NCBI GenBank assembly: GCA_018883865.1
Contig: JAHLFI010000120.1
Span: 1 to 44,769, forward strand
Source of the DNA: Candidatus Oceanisphaera merdipullorum
Lineage (GTDB): Bacteria; Pseudomonadota; Gammaproteobacteria; Enterobacterales; Aeromonadaceae
Direction of reading: 5' to 3'
Length of the DNA: 44,769 nucleotides
This document shows, in pieces, positions 17,968 to 27,291 of this stretch. The notes beneath the pieces were generated by a model. That model saw only the letters and a program-made list of their open reading frames with translations. It made no database searches and was not told the origin of the DNA. The translations under genes and the position numbers were made by a program. Each line of letters starts with the position of its first letter. Position 1 is the first letter of the stretch.

Positions 17968-20592
17968 ATGCAGATGACCACATCTGAGTTACGCACCGCG
18001 TTTCTCGAGTATTTTCGCCAACAAGGCCACCAAGTAGTGAGCTCCAGCTCACTGGTTCCCCATAACGATCCTACCTTGCTGTTTACCAACGCCGGTATGA
18101 ACCAATTTAAGGATCTGTTTTTAGGGTTAGAGCAAAGAGCCTATACCAAGGCGACCAGCTCGCAGCGCTGTGTGCGTGCCGGTGGCAAGCATAACGATCT
18201 GGAAAACGTGGGCTACACAGCCCGCCACCACACTTTCTTCGAAATGCTGGGTAACTTCAGCTTCGGTGATTACTTTAAGCAAGATGCCATTCGCTTCGCT
18301 TGGGAGTTTTTGACCGAAGTGGTGCAGCTGCCTAAAGAAAAACTGTGGGTGACCGTTTATGCCACCGATGATGAGGCCTTTGAACTTTGGTCTAAAAAAA
18401 TGGGCGTGCCAGAAGAGCGCATAGTGCGCATTGGCGACAACAAGGGCGGCCAATACCAGTCCGATAACTTCTGGACCATGGGCGATACCGGACCTTGTGG
18501 CCCTTGTAGTGAAATATTTTACGATCATGGCGAACACATTTGGGGTGGCCCGCCGGGCAGCCCAGACGAAGACGGCGACCGTTATATTGAAATATGGAAT
18601 CTGGTGTTCATGCAGTTTAACCGTCATGCTGACGGCACCATGGAACCACTGCCTAAGCCGTCCGTCGATACTGGCATGGGGCTTGAGCGCATCGCGACCA
18701 TCTTGCAAGGCGTACATTCTAACTACGAAATCGACCTGTTTCAGGGGCTGATCAAAGCCGCCGCCAAGGCCGTGGGCACCGACGATTTAAACAGCCAATC
18801 GCTGCGCGTGATTGCGGACCATATTCGCTCATGCTCTTTCTTAATTGCCGATGGCGTTATGCCCTCCAACGAAGGCCGCGGCTATGTGTTGCGCCGTATT
18901 ATTCGCCGCGCTGTGCGCCATGGTCGCAAGTTAGGTGCCGAGCAGTCATTTTTCTACACGCTGGTAGGCGCATTGTGCGAGCAAATGTCAGATGCCTATC
19001 CTGAGCTCAACACTCAGCGCGCCATTATTGAAAAAGTGCTGCGCTTAGAAGAAGAGCAGTTTGCGCGCACCTTAGGTCGTGGTTTGCAGCTACTAGAAGA
19101 TGCCATTGGTGAGCTGGGCGATGCCAAGGTGCTGCCGGGCGAGGTGGTCTTTAAGCTCTACGATACGTATGGCTTTCCAGCGGATTTAACCGCCGATGTA
19201 TTGCGTGACCGCGAGCTGAGCATAGATGAAGCCGGCTTCGAAGTGTTGATGCAGCAGCAGCGCGCGCGCGCCAAAGAAGCCTCAAACTTTGGTGTGGATT
19301 ACAACAAGACGCTGAAAGTAGAAGGCAACACCGACTTTATCGGTTACGAGCAATTGGCCGAGTCAGCCAAGGTTACGGCTATCTATAGAGAAGGCGAGCC
19401 GGTAACGGGGTTAATCGCCGGTGAAGAGGCCGCTGTCTTACTGGATAAAACGCCATTCTACGGCGAGTCCGGCGGTCAGGTAGGCGACAGTGGTGTGCTC
19501 AAGCTGGATAATGGTCTGTTTGTAGTAAAAGACACCAAAAAAGCCGGCAACGGCGTCTTGCATCTGGGCACATTAGAGCTGGGTACCTTAGAAGTCGGTG
19601 ACTTGGTCACTGCGGCCGTAGACAGCTATCGTCGCAAAGCGATCGCACTGAATCACTCGGTCACGCATTTGCTGCACGCAAGCCTGCGAAAGCTGTTGGG
19701 CGAGCATGTGACACAAAAAGGCTCCTTGGTGGATCCTGAACGCCTGCGCTTTGACTTCTCGCACCTTGAGGGCATGACGGCGGCCGAGCTGCGTGAAGTG
19801 GAAGACATGGTGAACAAAGATATTCGTGCCAACCATGTGGTCGCCACTCAGCTTATGGACTTAGACGGCGCTAAAAATGCCGGTGCCATGGCGCTGTTTG
19901 GTGAAAAGTACGATGACGAAGTGCGTGTGGTTTCCATGGGCGATGCTTCTACTGAGCTGTGCGGCGGTACGCACGTGCAACGCACCGGTGATATCGGCCT
20001 GTTTAAGATCTTGTCAGAAAGCGGTATTGCCGCCGGTATTCGTCGTATCGAAGCCGTAACCGGTGAGGCCGCCATCGCCTACCTACATCAACTGAATAGT
20101 GAATTGACCCAAACTGCTAGTTTGGTAAAAGGCGACTTATTCTCGGTTGCCGACAAGGTGAAGCAAACGCTGGATCGCAGCCGTCAGCTAGAAAAAGAAA
20201 TCGAGCAGCTTAAAGCCAAGCTCACCGCACAAGCGGGCACGGCGCTGTTAGAGCAAGTGATTGAGATCAATGGCACTAAGGTACTGATAGCTGACCTTAA
20301 CGGCGCCGAAAGCCAATCACTGCGCGGTTCTTTGGATGACCTTAAGGTGAAGCTGCAGTCAGGCATAGTGCTGCTGGCCACGGTTAACGACGGTAAGGTG
20401 AGCTTGATCGCCGGTGTGACCAAAGACTTAACCGCTAAGGTCAAAGCTGGCGAGCTAGTCAACTTGGTTGCCCAGCAAGTAGGTGGTAAGGGCGGTGGTC
20501 GCCCCGACATGGCGCAAGCCGGTGGTACTGAGCCCGCTCAGCTGCCTGTTGCCTTGGCGTCAGTTACGCCTTGGCTGACCGAACGCTTGTAA
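17968..20592 (+). CDS. alaS: AlaS, alanyl-tRNA synthetase
   Basis: Charges tRNA-Ala and edits misactivated Ser and Gly; 874 residues, normal. The class II catalytic core opens [42 protein letters not shown]. The editing domain has the zinc/hydrolysis motif [12 protein letters not shown] and the CGGTH element. A coiled-coil and the C-Ala domain ([11 protein letters not shown]) finish it. An internal near-duplication, [12 protein letters not shown], lies just before the editing domain. An AGGA ribosome-binding site precedes the ATG. Confidence 0.98.
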   Translation: MQMTTSELRTAFLEYFRQQGHQVVSSSSLVPHNDPTLLFTNAGMNQFKDLFLGLEQRAYTKATSSQRCVRAGGKHNDLENVGYTARHHTFFEMLGNFSFGDYFKQDAIRFAWEFLTEVVQLPKEKLWVTVYATDDEAFELWSKKMGVPEERIVRIGDNKGGQYQSDNFWTMGDTGPCGPCSEIFYDHGEHIWGGPPGSPDEDGDRYIEIWNLVFMQFNRHADGTMEPLPKPSVDTGMGLERIATILQGVHSNYEIDLFQGLIKAAAKAVGTDDLNSQSLRVIADHIRSCSFLIADGVMPSNEGRGYVLRRIIRRAVRHGRKLGAEQSFFYTLVGALCEQMSDAYPELNTQRAIIEKVLRLEEEQFARTLGRGLQLLEDAIGELGDAKVLPGEVVFKLYDTYGFPADLTADVLRDRELSIDEAGFEVLMQQQRARAKEASNFGVDYNKTLKVEGNTDFIGYEQLAESAKVTAIYREGEPVTGLIAGEEAAVLLDKTPFYGESGGQVGDSGVLKLDNGLFVVKDTKKAGNGVLHLGTLELGTLEVGDLVTAAVDSYRRKAIALNHSVTHLLHASLRKLLGEHVTQKGSLVDPERLRFDFSHLEGMTAAELREVEDMVNKDIRANHVVATQLMDLDGAKNAGAMALFGEKYDDEVRVVSMGDASTELCGGTHVQRTGDIGLFKILSESGIAAGIRRIEAVTGEAAIAYLHQLNSELTQTASLVKGDLFSVADKVKQTLDRSRQLEKEIEQLKAKLTAQAGTALLEQVIEINGTKVLIADLNGAESQSLRGSLDDLKVKLQSGIVLLATVNDGKVSLIAGVTKDLTAKVKAGELVNLVAQQVGGKGGGRPDMAQAGGTEPAQLPVALASVTPWLTERL

Positions 20593-20643
20593 GAGCTGAT
20601 GAGTAAAATCATAAGCGTAAAGCACTAAAATTGTGAATCTAAG

Positions 20644-20672
20644 AGGCCTGTCAGTGACAGGCCTTTTGTTTT
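20644..20672 (+). terminator. alaS terminator
   Basis: AGGCCTGTC-AGT-GACAGGCCT followed by TTTGTTTT, about 50 bp after the alaS stop: a 9-bp perfect stem with a T-rich tail. Confidence 0.9.
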
Positions 20673-20780
20673 AGTAACGATTAACGATATTTGTTAACAG
20701 AGTAAGCTAGGTTTTTGCACCCCTTTAGCGGATAATAAATAACAATATTTTCTAATGCATAGCAGCCACAGGAGCACCAG

Positions 20781-20972
20781 ATGCTGATATTAACTAGGCG
20801 AGTAGGGGAAACCCTGATGATAGGTGACGAAGTGACCGTGACCGTATTGGGTGTAAAGGGCAATCAGGTTCGTATAGGTGTCAATGCACCCAAAGAAGTA
20901 TCTGTGCACCGTGAAGAGATTTATATGCGCATACAAGCCGAGAAAGGCAACGCAGCAGACGAGACTTATTAA
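20781..20972 (+). CDS. csrA: CsrA, carbon storage regulator
   Basis: Small RNA-binding dimer that controls translation and stability of mRNAs at GGA sites. Length 63 residues. The sequence [48 protein letters not shown] is nearly invariant in the family, with the RNA-contacting LTRR and VHREEI ends. An AGGAG ribosome-binding site precedes the ATG, itself a possible CsrA target. The place between alaS and tRNA-Ser is standard. Confidence 0.98.
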   Translation: MLILTRRVGETLMIGDEVTVTVLGVKGNQVRIGVNAPKEVSVHREEIYMRIQAEKGNAADETY

Positions 20973-21076
20973 GTAACTATTTAAGTAATAGTGTGATGTT
21001 TTTTGTTCAAGATGACGATTTTTAGCACAAAGTGTATAAAGACTGCGCATGTAAACAAAACAGGTAAGAAAAGGGT

Positions 21077-21104
21077 TTGACATATTTTCGTGTGACGGTA
21101 ATAT
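21077..21104 (+). promoter_or_regulatory. Promoter of the tRNA-Ser/tRNA-Arg operon
   Basis: TTGACA (21077-21082), a 16-bp spacer and TAATAT (21099-21104), 15 bp before the tRNA-Ser 5' end. A consensus -35 and good -10 suit a strong stable-RNA promoter. Confidence 0.75.
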
Positions 21105-21118
21105 ACGCCACACAAACC

Positions 21119-21208
21119 GGTGAGGTGGCCGAGTGGCTGAAGGCGCTCCCCTGCTAAGGGAGTATGCGTTAATCCGCATCGAGGGTTCGAATCCCTCCCT
21201 CACCGCCA
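21119..21208 (+). tRNA. serV: tRNA-Ser (anticodon GCU)
   Basis: A 90-nt class II tRNA with encoded CCA. The acceptor stem GGTGAGG (21119-21125) pairs with CCTCACC (21198-21204), discriminator G. The anticodon arm CTCCC-CTGCTAA-GGGAG reads GCU for AGY serine codons. A long variable arm (TGCGTTAATCCGCA) marks it as serine-type, and the T loop is GGTTCGAATCC. Confidence 0.97.
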
Positions 21209-21214
21209 TATTTA

Positions 21215-21291
21215 GCACCCTTAGCTCAGCTGGATAGAGTACTCGGCTACGAACCGAGCGGTCGGAGGTTCGAATCCTCCAGGGTGCACCA
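21215..21291 (+). tRNA. tRNA-Arg (anticodon ACG), copy 1
   Basis: 77 nt with encoded CCA. The acceptor stem GCACCCT pairs with AGGGTGC; anticodon ACG at 21249-21251 (A34 becomes inosine and reads CGU/CGC/CGA). It differs from copies 2 and 3 at one acceptor pair (C-G instead of T-A), a compensated change. Confidence 0.97.
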
Positions 21292-21346
21292 TATCGTAAG
21301 CAACACTCGTGGTGTTGATTATAAAAGAGTAAGACATTTTAACGCT

Positions 21347-21423
21347 GCACCTTTAGCTCAGCTGGATAGAGTACTCGGCTACGAACCGAGCGGTCGGAGG
21401 TTCGAATCCTCCAAGGTGCACCA
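21347..21423 (+). tRNA. tRNA-Arg (anticodon ACG), copy 2
   Basis: 77 nt with encoded CCA; the acceptor stem GCACCTT pairs with AAGGTGC, anticodon ACG at 21381-21383. The body is identical to copy 3. The spacers around the copies are unlike each other, so the duplication covers only the tRNA unit. Confidence 0.97.
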
Positions 21424-21471
21424 TCTAAATGTATAGATTGACGTACAGAGAAAAATTTTACAGTTTTACCC

Positions 21472-21548
21472 GCACCTTTAGCTCAGCTGGATAGAGTACT
21501 CGGCTACGAACCGAGCGGTCGGAGGTTCGAATCCTCCAAGGTGCACCA
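21472..21548 (+). tRNA. tRNA-Arg (anticodon ACG), copy 3
   Basis: 77 nt with encoded CCA, the same sequence as copy 2; anticodon ACG at 21506-21508. It is the last tRNA of the operon, 4 bp before the terminator stem. Confidence 0.97.
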
Positions 21549-21552
21549 CATT

Positions 21553-21581
21553 AAAAAAGCCTGCTTAAAGCAGGCTTTTTT
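21553..21581 (+). terminator. tRNA operon terminator
   Basis: AAAAAAGCCTGCTT followed by AAAGCAGGCTTTTTT forms a long stem with a T run, right after the last tRNA-Arg. Confidence 0.93.
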
Positions 21582-21632
21582 GCGTTTGATGTCCGCAAAT
21601 AATTTCCCTCTGTAGACGACACTTTGTTGTTA

Positions 21633-21666
21633 CCTTGTAAGAGCCAATTTATTCGGCTCGGTTTGG
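21633..21666 (+). repeat. REP-like element, copy A
   Basis: CCTTGTAAGAGCCAATTTAT then TCGGCTCGGTTTGG. The GAGCC...GGCTC arms form a hairpin, and the TTGTA-GA-GCC opening resembles the GTAGGAGC head of known REP families. It matches copy C (29214-29243, opposite strand) at 27 of 30 positions. Confidence 0.7.
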
Positions 21667-21710
21667 TTGTTGGCCTTGGCCTTAAAAACATCCAGCTACG
21701 CTGGCTCGCT

Positions 21711-21743
21711 GAAGTCCTCTTTACCAAAGAGACGGGTGGCTAC
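21711..21743 (+). repeat. Dispersed intergenic repeat, copy 1
   Basis: Begins GAAGTCCTCTTTAC and continues CAAAGAGACGGGTGGCTAC. The reverse complement of 41039-41071 matches it, with the first 14 bases exact and about 26 of 33 overall. CTCTTT and AAAGAG can pair as a small hairpin in both copies. Confidence 0.6.
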
Positions 21744-21792
21744 AAAAGAAAAACACCGACATCAGACTCAGAGCCGTCTAGAAAGAAGCGAT

Positions 21793-21826
21793 CCTTGTAG
21801 AAGCCGCTTTAGTCGGCCGGTTTGTG
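21793..21826 (+). repeat. REP-like element, copy B
   Basis: CCTTGTAGAAGCCGCTTTAG then TCGGCCGGTTTGTG. The outline is the same as copy A, with a GCCG...CGGC stem replacing GAGCC...GGCTC, so the hairpin is kept though the bases differ. Confidence 0.55.
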
Positions 21827-21945
21827 CAGCAAAACTTGAAACTTCATATCAATTCATCGCAACGGTATATCCTGTGCATCAGAACCTGCGTAGGTTTCAC
21901 GGCTAAAGCCATACTTACATTCGACAGAGCCATGTTATCACCTAT

Positions 21946-21969
21946 AAAAAAGGCGCCCTAAGGCGCCTT
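21946..21969 (-). terminator. Terminator of the Tim44-like gene
   Basis: Read on the minus strand: AAGGCGCC-TTAG-GGCGCCTT followed by TTTT, 20 bp after the stop codon of the gene ending at 21989. Confidence 0.88.
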
Positions 21970-21988
21970 CTACACTCATTTAGCTAAC

Positions 21989-22867
21989 TTACGCTGATGT
22001 GGTGTCTTCCAAGCCAACGATTAACCAAGGGGCATTTTCTTGGTTTAAGTCGCGCTCAAGATGCCAAATTTCAGTAATGTCTTGCTCTACGCCTTCATGG
22101 CTATCGCGATAACGACCACTGAACTTCAAACTCACTTGAGCGTGATAAGAGGTGTGGTCGGCACGCACCAATTCTGCATCCACAAACATGACTTCGGTAT
22201 GCTGGTCACCACTTAAGGTGGCGCGCTCTTGGCTTAAATCGCTAAACAGCTCCGGAGAAACGTATTCGCGGATCTTTTCCAAGTCATTGGTGTTCCAGGC
22301 ATCTTGCAGGGTGCGGTAATGCTCGCGTGAGCCCTGTAAGAAGGCTTGCATATCAAAACCTGGAGGCAAGTTAAAAGGCACGTCGCTTGGCGCAAAACCG
22401 CTGCTGCCGGCAGTGCTGGCAGCAGCGCTGTTTTCTGCGGCAGGCGTTGGGCTAAACGGCTTCGGCGCTTCAAACTGCTGGGGGCCGCCGTAAGCGGGGC
22501 GAGCGGTTTGTGCTTTACCTTTACGCAATGTGCTGAAGATCTTAAAGGCGACGAAGGCGAGGGCGGCGATGAGCAAAAAGTCCATCATCTTAAAGCCTTC
22601 AAAGGCGCCAGAGCTAAACAGGGCTGCTAATAAACCACCGGCCAGCAGGCCGCCTAACAGGCCACCCATCATGCCACCGGATTTTTTAGGGGTTTGGGTT
22701 TGACCGGCTTGGTTCGCGGTATTTTGCTTAGCAGGTTGAGCGGGGGCTGTTTTATAGGACTTACCAAAAGAACGACCGCCGCCCATTTTACGGGCTTCGG
22801 CATCAAATGCGGCGGCAGTAATGCCAACCGCAAAAATAAGAGTAAATAATGTAAGCAACTTGCGCAT
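21989..22867 (-). CDS. Tim44-like domain membrane protein
   Basis: A 292-residue protein. It has an N-terminal signal or anchor (LLTLFTLIFAVGITAAAFDAEA), a basic low-complexity segment (KMGGGRSFGKSYK, QTQTPKKSGG), a Gly-rich hydrophobic stretch (MMGGLLGGLLAGGLLAALF), a membrane segment (MMDFLLIAALAFVAFKIF) and a C-terminal Tim44-like alpha/beta domain (about 175-290) beginning around FLQGSREHYRTLQDAWNTNDLEKIREYVSPELF. This layout is known for many bacterial Tim44-family proteins of unknown role. AAGGAAG precedes the ATG. Divergent from dnaB. Confidence 0.85.
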   Translation of the reverse strand: MRKLLTLFTLIFAVGITAAAFDAEARKMGGGRSFGKSYKTAPAQPAKQNTANQAGQTQTPKKSGGMMGGLLGGLLAGGLLAALFSSGAFEGFKMMDFLLIAALAFVAFKIFSTLRKGKAQTARPAYGGPQQFEAPKPFSPTPAAENSAAASTAGSSGFAPSDVPFNLPPGFDMQAFLQGSREHYRTLQDAWNTNDLEKIREYVSPELFSDLSQERATLSGDQHTEVMFVDAELVRADHTSYHAQVSLKFSGRYRDSHEGVEQDITEIWHLERDLNQENAPWLIVGLEDTTSA

Positions 22868-23080
22868 ATGAGCTTCCTTGAATGACAGACAAACACATCC
22901 TAAAGCAGGGACATGTTATGTCAACTACTGATCAAATAATCAGCCAGTCGTGAGCTAGAGTCGCATCAATATGTTGCTGAACTTCACGACCGTGGATGTT
23001 AGGCCTCGTATCGCAGTACAATACCCGTACATGACTAACACCCACACGCCTTGGTCATAGCTAATAGCAGAGAGAAGTTC

Positions 23081-24475
23081 ATGAGCGAGAAAACCGTCAC
23101 TAAAATCGACCACGCCGTAGCCCAGTTAAAAATGCCGCCCCATTCCTTTGAAGCAGAGCAAGCTGTGCTGGGTGGTTTGTTGCTGGATAACAATGCGTGG
23201 GATCGAGTGTCGGAGAAAGTTTCTGAGCCGGATTTTTATAGTCGACCGCACCGCTTGATTTTTCAAGCCATGCAGCGCTTAAGCATGATCAATGACCCGA
23301 TTGACTTGATCACGGTACAAGAAGAGCTAGAACGCCACGAAGCGCTGGATACTGTGGGTGGTTTTTCATACTTAGTCGAAATCGCTAAAAATACTCCCAG
23401 TGCCGCCAATATCGGTGCCTATGCCGAAATTGTGCGCGAGCGGGCCTTGGTGCGAGAAATGATTGCCGTGGCAAACGATATCGCCGAATCCGGCTTCGAT
23501 CCTCAAGGGCGTAATGCGGGTGCCTTAATTGATTTAGCTGAAAGTAAAGTCTTTAAAATTGCTGAAAGCCGCAGCAACGCCAATGAAGGGCCGCAGCCGT
23601 TACGCACTTTGCTGGAAAAGACGGTTGGTAAAATAGAAGAGCTGTATAAAAACCCCCATCAGGGCATTACCGGTGTGTCGTCTGGTTATAAAGACTTGGA
23701 TAAGATGACCGCGGGTTTTCAGTCTTCAGACCTGATCATCGTAGCCGCGCGACCTTCTATGGGTAAAACCACCTTCGCCATGAACCTGTGCGAGCACGCG
23801 GCCCTTACCAGTGATAAGCCTGTGCTTATCTTCTCTTTGGAGATGCCCTCAGAGCAGATTATTATGCGGATGTTGGCCTCATTGGGGCGCATCGATCAAA
23901 CCAAGATCCGTACCGGCCAGTTAGATGACGAGGATTGGGCACGTCTGTCTTCTACTATGGGTATGCTGCTGGAGAAAGGTCAGCTGTATATCGACGATTC
24001 TTCTGGTCTCACGCCCACCGAAGTGCGCGCACGGGCGCGGCGTATTGCCCGTGAGCATGGCGGTATTAGCATGATCATGATCGACTATTTACAGTTAATG
24101 TCGGTGCCGGGTTTGGCGGATAACCGTACTCTGGAAATTGCCGAGATATCCCGCTCGCTGAAATCCTTGGCTAAAGAGCTGGAAGTGCCGGTGGTGGCGC
24201 TTTCACAGCTGAACCGAAGCCTAGAGCAGCGCGCTGATAAACGACCCATCAACTCGGATCTGCGTGAATCAGGTTCTATTGAGCAAGATGCGGATTTGAT
24301 CATGTTTATTTATCGAGATGAGGTTTATCACGACGACAGCACAGAAAAGGGCATCGCCGAGATTATAATAGGCAAGCAACGAAATGGTCCTATCGGCCGC
24401 GTTCGGCTGACCTTTCAGGGGCAATATTCGCGCTTCGATAACTATGCGGGGCCGGCCTACGATGATGAATATTAA
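23081..24475 (+). CDS. dnaB: DnaB, replicative DNA helicase
   Basis: Hexameric 5'-3' helicase of the replisome. The start is set at MSEKTVTK (464 residues) behind AGAGAAG; a further upstream ATG is less likely. The N-terminal domain carries PPHSFEAEQAVLGGLLLDN. The RecA-like C-terminal domain has Walker A ARPSMGKTTFAMN (about residue 222), IFSLEMPSEQIIMRMLAS, Walker B ISMIMIDYLQLMSV and the arginine-finger region ALSQLNRSLEQRADKRP...DLRESGSIEQDAD. No intein is present. alr follows after 9 bp, the common dnaB-alr pairing. Confidence 0.98.
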   Translation: MSEKTVTKIDHAVAQLKMPPHSFEAEQAVLGGLLLDNNAWDRVSEKVSEPDFYSRPHRLIFQAMQRLSMINDPIDLITVQEELERHEALDTVGGFSYLVEIAKNTPSAANIGAYAEIVRERALVREMIAVANDIAESGFDPQGRNAGALIDLAESKVFKIAESRSNANEGPQPLRTLLEKTVGKIEELYKNPHQGITGVSSGYKDLDKMTAGFQSSDLIIVAARPSMGKTTFAMNLCEHAALTSDKPVLIFSLEMPSEQIIMRMLASLGRIDQTKIRTGQLDDEDWARLSSTMGMLLEKGQLYIDDSSGLTPTEVRARARRIAREHGGISMIMIDYLQLMSVPGLADNRTLEIAEISRSLKSLAKELEVPVVALSQLNRSLEQRADKRPINSDLRESGSIEQDADLIMFIYRDEVYHDDSTEKGIAEIIIGKQRNGPIGRVRLTFQGQYSRFDNYAGPAYDDEY

Positions 24476-24484
24476 GGAATAAAG

Positions 24485-25573
24485 ATGGATGCCCACGGAG
24501 CTATTGCTCGCATCAGTCTCGCCGCAGTACAACATAATCTGCGGCTGGCCAAGCAACTGGCGCCTAAGGCGCAAGTGATGGCGGTAGTCAAAGCCAATGC
24601 CTATGGTCATGGTGATTTGAGTGTGGCCGCCGCCCTTAAAAACGAGGCGGACATGTTTGCGGTGGCCCGCTTTGAAGAGGCGCAAAAGCTGCGCGCCGGT
24701 GGTCTTAGCCAACCCATTTTATTGCTGTCTGGCTTCTTAAACGCCGAGCAACTGCAATTTGCTGCCCTTCATAATTTCCACGTCTGTATTCATCAGTCTG
24801 AGCAATTAGTACTGCTGGAGCGCACGCCGTTGGCTGCACCCATTAACGTCTGGCTAAAAATTGACTCTGGCATGCACCGCATTGGTTTTGGCACAGAACA
24901 GGCTGAAGCTATCTTGGCGCGTTTAGGCGCCATCAAGCAAGTGGTGCAACCTGTAAATGCCATGACCCACTTTGCGCGGGCTGATGAGCCTGAGCAGCGC
25001 GCAGTTACTGAAGCTGCCATCGTACGCTTTAAACAAGCCACCAATGGCAAGGTGAAATACAGTGCGCTCTGTAATTCGGCCGCTGTTATGGCGTTTCCAG
25101 ACGCCCACGCGGATTTTATTCGCCCCGGCATCATGCTTTATGGCATCACGCCTTTTAGCGAGCAGCAGGGCAGTGACGTAGGGTTAAAGCCTGCCATGAA
25201 CTTTGTCAGTAGCTTAATTGCGGTGCGCGAGCATAAGGCCGGCGAGCCGGTAGGGTATGCAGGCAGTTGGGTGAGCCCTCGAGATACGCGCATTGGCGTG
25301 ATTGCCGTGGGTTACGGTGACGGCTACCCACGTATGGCGCCACCGGGTACACCTGTGCTGATCAATGGTCGCCGTTATCCGCTAGTGGGCCGTGTGGCCA
25401 TGGACATGGCGACCGTAGATTTAGGGCCCGAGGGCGATGAGCGCGTTGGGGATGAAGTGATGCTGTGGGGAGAGGGCCTTGCCGCCGAAGAAATTGCGCG
25501 CCACGTGGGCACCATCGCCTATGAGCTGGTGACGCGCCTCACCGCCCGCCCGCGCTGGGAATATGTGGACTAA
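24485..25573 (+). CDS. alr: Alr, alanine racemase
   Basis: PLP enzyme that makes D-alanine for peptidoglycan. Length 362 residues. The PLP lysine is Lys36 in AVVKANAYGHG. Other marks: VWLKIDSGMHRIGF, the catalytic tyrosine loop GYAGSWVSP, VGYGDGYPR and GRVAMDMATVDLG. An AAGGAA ribosome-binding site precedes the ATG. It is co-transcribed with dnaB and converges on zur. Confidence 0.98.
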   Translation: MDAHGAIARISLAAVQHNLRLAKQLAPKAQVMAVVKANAYGHGDLSVAAALKNEADMFAVARFEEAQKLRAGGLSQPILLLSGFLNAEQLQFAALHNFHVCIHQSEQLVLLERTPLAAPINVWLKIDSGMHRIGFGTEQAEAILARLGAIKQVVQPVNAMTHFARADEPEQRAVTEAAIVRFKQATNGKVKYSALCNSAAVMAFPDAHADFIRPGIMLYGITPFSEQQGSDVGLKPAMNFVSSLIAVREHKAGEPVGYAGSWVSPRDTRIGVIAVGYGDGYPRMAPPGTPVLINGRRYPLVGRVAMDMATVDLGPEGDERVGDEVMLWGEGLAAEEIARHVGTIAYELVTRLTARPRWEYVD

Positions 25574-25585
25574 GCGCTGCACGCC

Positions 25586-25634
25586 TGTTGAATGGCGAAT
25601 GTTTAATTAAACATTAAAAATCTACCATTCAACA
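25586..25634. repeat. Intergenic palindromic element between alr and zur, copy 1
   Basis: Outer arms TGTTGAATGG (25586-25595) and CCATTCAACA (25625-25634) pair perfectly. Inside lies the palindrome AATGTTTAATTAAACATT (25598-25615). The core TTTAATTAAACATTAAA recurs exactly at 42575-42591 in a similar hairpin. It may also serve as a terminator for the convergent genes, though the outer stem lacks a T run. Confidence 0.65.
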
Positions 25635-25637
25635 TTG

Positions 25638-26078
25638 TTATTCCGTAGCTTGGCAGCTGCGGCATTGGCCGTGGGCTTCAATCGACTGATTGGTGATCAC
25701 GAAGCCATTGGCTTGTGCCTGTTGCTCGAAGGCCTGATTAATGGCGTCATCGTGTAATTCAATCACCACACCACACTGATTGCAGATTAACAGCTGCATA
25801 GGATGGTGCTCATCAAAGTGCTCACAAAACAAAAACGCATTGAGCGACTCTACCTTGTGCACAAATCCTTGAGCGAGCAAGAAATCCAAAGCCCGATACA
25901 CGGTGGGCGGCTTGGCGTTGGGCTCTCGCTCTTTCAGCCTATCTAACAAGTCATAGGCGCTTACCGCACCTTGATACTCAGCGATGATCATAAAGACATT
26001 GCGGCGCGTCGGGGTAAAACGTACCCCGCGCTGTTTGCACAGCAAATCGGCGCGCTCAAGCTGATGTGGAATAGACAT
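25638..26078 (-). CDS. zur: Zur, zinc uptake regulator (Fur family)
   Basis: Zinc-responsive repressor, 146 residues from the ATG at 26078 (a GTG at 26096 is an alternative start). The winged helix includes LCKQRGVRFTPTRRNVFMIIAEYQGAVSAYDLLDRL and PPTVYRALDFLLAQGFVHKVESLNAFLFC. The structural zinc site is formed by CNQC and CRSC pairs, and HFDEHHPMQLLIC holds sensory ligands. The ALDFLL and NAFLFC wording fits Zur better than Fur. It probably controls zinc uptake genes elsewhere. Confidence 0.9.
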   Translation of the reverse strand: MSIPHQLERADLLCKQRGVRFTPTRRNVFMIIAEYQGAVSAYDLLDRLKEREPNAKPPTVYRALDFLLAQGFVHKVESLNAFLFCEHFDEHHPMQLLICNQCGVVIELHDDAINQAFEQQAQANGFVITNQSIEAHGQCRSCQATE

Positions 26079-26210
26079 ATTTGTTAAAACCCTCACTGAT
26101 CATTAATCGTATCTTACCACACTCATCTTTAGCTTCATCTAATCAAGCTTGGGGCCTAAGGCCCGCTTAGGTATAATGGCCGTCTTTGTGTACAAAAAGA
26201 CCTCTATTAT

Positions 26211-27197
26211 ATGACTCATTATCCCAGTGCTCGCTTCTCCGTGGCTCCGATGCTCGATTGGACTGATCGCCATTGCCGTTACTTTCATCGCTTGATGAGC
26301 CGCCATGCGCAGCTGTATACGGAAATGGTCACCACGGGGGCGATTTTGCATGGCAAAGGCGATTATTTAGGCTTTAGCGAGGCCGAGCATCCTTTGGTGC
26401 TGCAACTGGGCGGCAGTGACCCTGTGGCGTTGGCTGAGTGTGCGATTCGTGCAGAGCGCCAGGGCTATGATGAAATTAACTTAAATGTGGGCTGCCCGTC
26501 CGATCGCGTGCAAAACGGCATGTTTGGCGCTTGTTTAATGGCTGAGCCCCAGCGGGTGGCCGACAGCATAGCGGCCATGAAAGCGGCGGTGGCGATTCCG
26601 GTGACGGTGAAAACACGTATCGGTATCGATGAGCTCGACAGCTATCAATTTCTCTGTACGCTGGTGGATGGGTTAGTTGAGGTAGGCGTGGATGCGCTTA
26701 TTGTGCACGCGCGCAAGGCGTGGCTGAAAGGGCTAAGCCCTAAGCAAAACCGCGATGTACCGCCGTTGGATTATGAGCGCGTTTATCAGCTGAAGCGTGA
26801 TTACCCTCACCTCACCATAGCGGTGAATGGCGGCATTAAGACGTTAGATGAAGCCAAGTTGCATTTAGAACAACTTGACGGCGTTATGTTGGGTCGCGAG
26901 GTGTATCAAAACCCGTATATCTTGGCACAAGTAGATGCTGAGCTGTTTGGTGATACGTATTCAGTACCGAGTCGCCATGAAGTGATCCGCCAATTACTGC
27001 CTTATATAGAAACGCAGCTTAGCCAAGGGGCTTATTTGGGTAACGTGACGCGCCATACCCTAGGTGTGTTTCAAGGCTTGCCCGGCGCGCGCGCTTGGCG
27101 TCGTCATTTAAGTGAAAATGCCCACAAAGTGGGTTCAGGTCCGGAAGTCGTGGAGGCCGCCATGGCCTATGTGCCTGAATTTTGCTACATAGATTAA
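26211..27197 (+). CDS. dusA: DusA, tRNA-dihydrouridine(20/20a) synthase
   Basis: FMN enzyme that reduces uridines 20 and 20a in the tRNA D loop. Length 328 residues. The TIM barrel starts [23 protein letters not shown]; the catalytic cysteine is in [42 protein letters not shown] and [13 protein letters not shown] are DusA-specific. Divergent from zur across about 130 bp. Confidence 0.97.
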   Translation: MTHYPSARFSVAPMLDWTDRHCRYFHRLMSRHAQLYTEMVTTGAILHGKGDYLGFSEAEHPLVLQLGGSDPVALAECAIRAERQGYDEINLNVGCPSDRVQNGMFGACLMAEPQRVADSIAAMKAAVAIPVTVKTRIGIDELDSYQFLCTLVDGLVEVGVDALIVHARKAWLKGLSPKQNRDVPPLDYERVYQLKRDYPHLTIAVNGGIKTLDEAKLHLEQLDGVMLGREVYQNPYILAQVDAELFGDTYSVPSRHEVIRQLLPYIETQLSQGAYLGNVTRHTLGVFQGLPGARAWRRHLSENAHKVGSGPEVVEAAMAYVPEFCYID

Positions 27198-27221
27198 AAT
27201 CGAGTGCCAAGCGTCCAGCGT

Positions 27222-27250
27222 AAAGCAGACTCTCCCTCTTTGTCTGCTTT
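27222..27250 (+). terminator. Possible dusA terminator
   Basis: AAAGCAGAC and GTCTGCTTT form a perfect 9-bp stem with an 11-base loop, 25 bp after the dusA stop. The T run is short and part of the stem, so efficiency is uncertain. Confidence 0.5.
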
Positions 27251-27291
27251 GTGCACTTGTGCCGTCTTCTTGAACTTGGCGCTCTGTTTTG

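Larger units (their letters stand above)
21582..21945. other. Non-coding region rich in short repeats
   Basis: A 364-bp stretch between the tRNA operon and the Tim44-like gene. A 79-codon frame across it (from 21667) has no family features and runs through repeats, so I treat the region as non-coding. It contains two REP-like units (21633-21666 and 21793-21826), a segment repeated in inverted orientation near 41.05 kb (21711-21743), and the small palindrome CCAGCTACGCTGG. It may be a landing or decay site for mobile intergenic elements. Confidence 0.6.

Noticed and set aside
18127-18717. 196-codon minus-strand frame opposite alaS
   Set aside because: Lies wholly inside the strongly conserved alaS frame; composition looks like a shadow, with no recognisable domain.
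20790-21218. 142-codon minus-strand frame opposite csrA and tRNA-Ser
   Set aside because: It runs antisense through csrA and the tRNA-Ser gene (EGFEPSMRINAYSLSRG is the reverse of the tRNA), a common false gene.
21215-21548. Three regularly spaced near-identical 77-bp units, possible CRISPR-like array
   Set aside because: The units are tRNA-Arg genes with full cloverleaf and CCA, and the spacers are of unequal kind and length.
21667-21906. 79-codon plus-strand frame after the tRNA operon
   Set aside because: Crosses REP-like and other repeats, has no ribosome-binding site and resembles no family.
23081-24475. Possible intein in dnaB (a known insertion hotspot)
   Set aside because: Walker A and neighbouring motifs are continuous and the length is normal.
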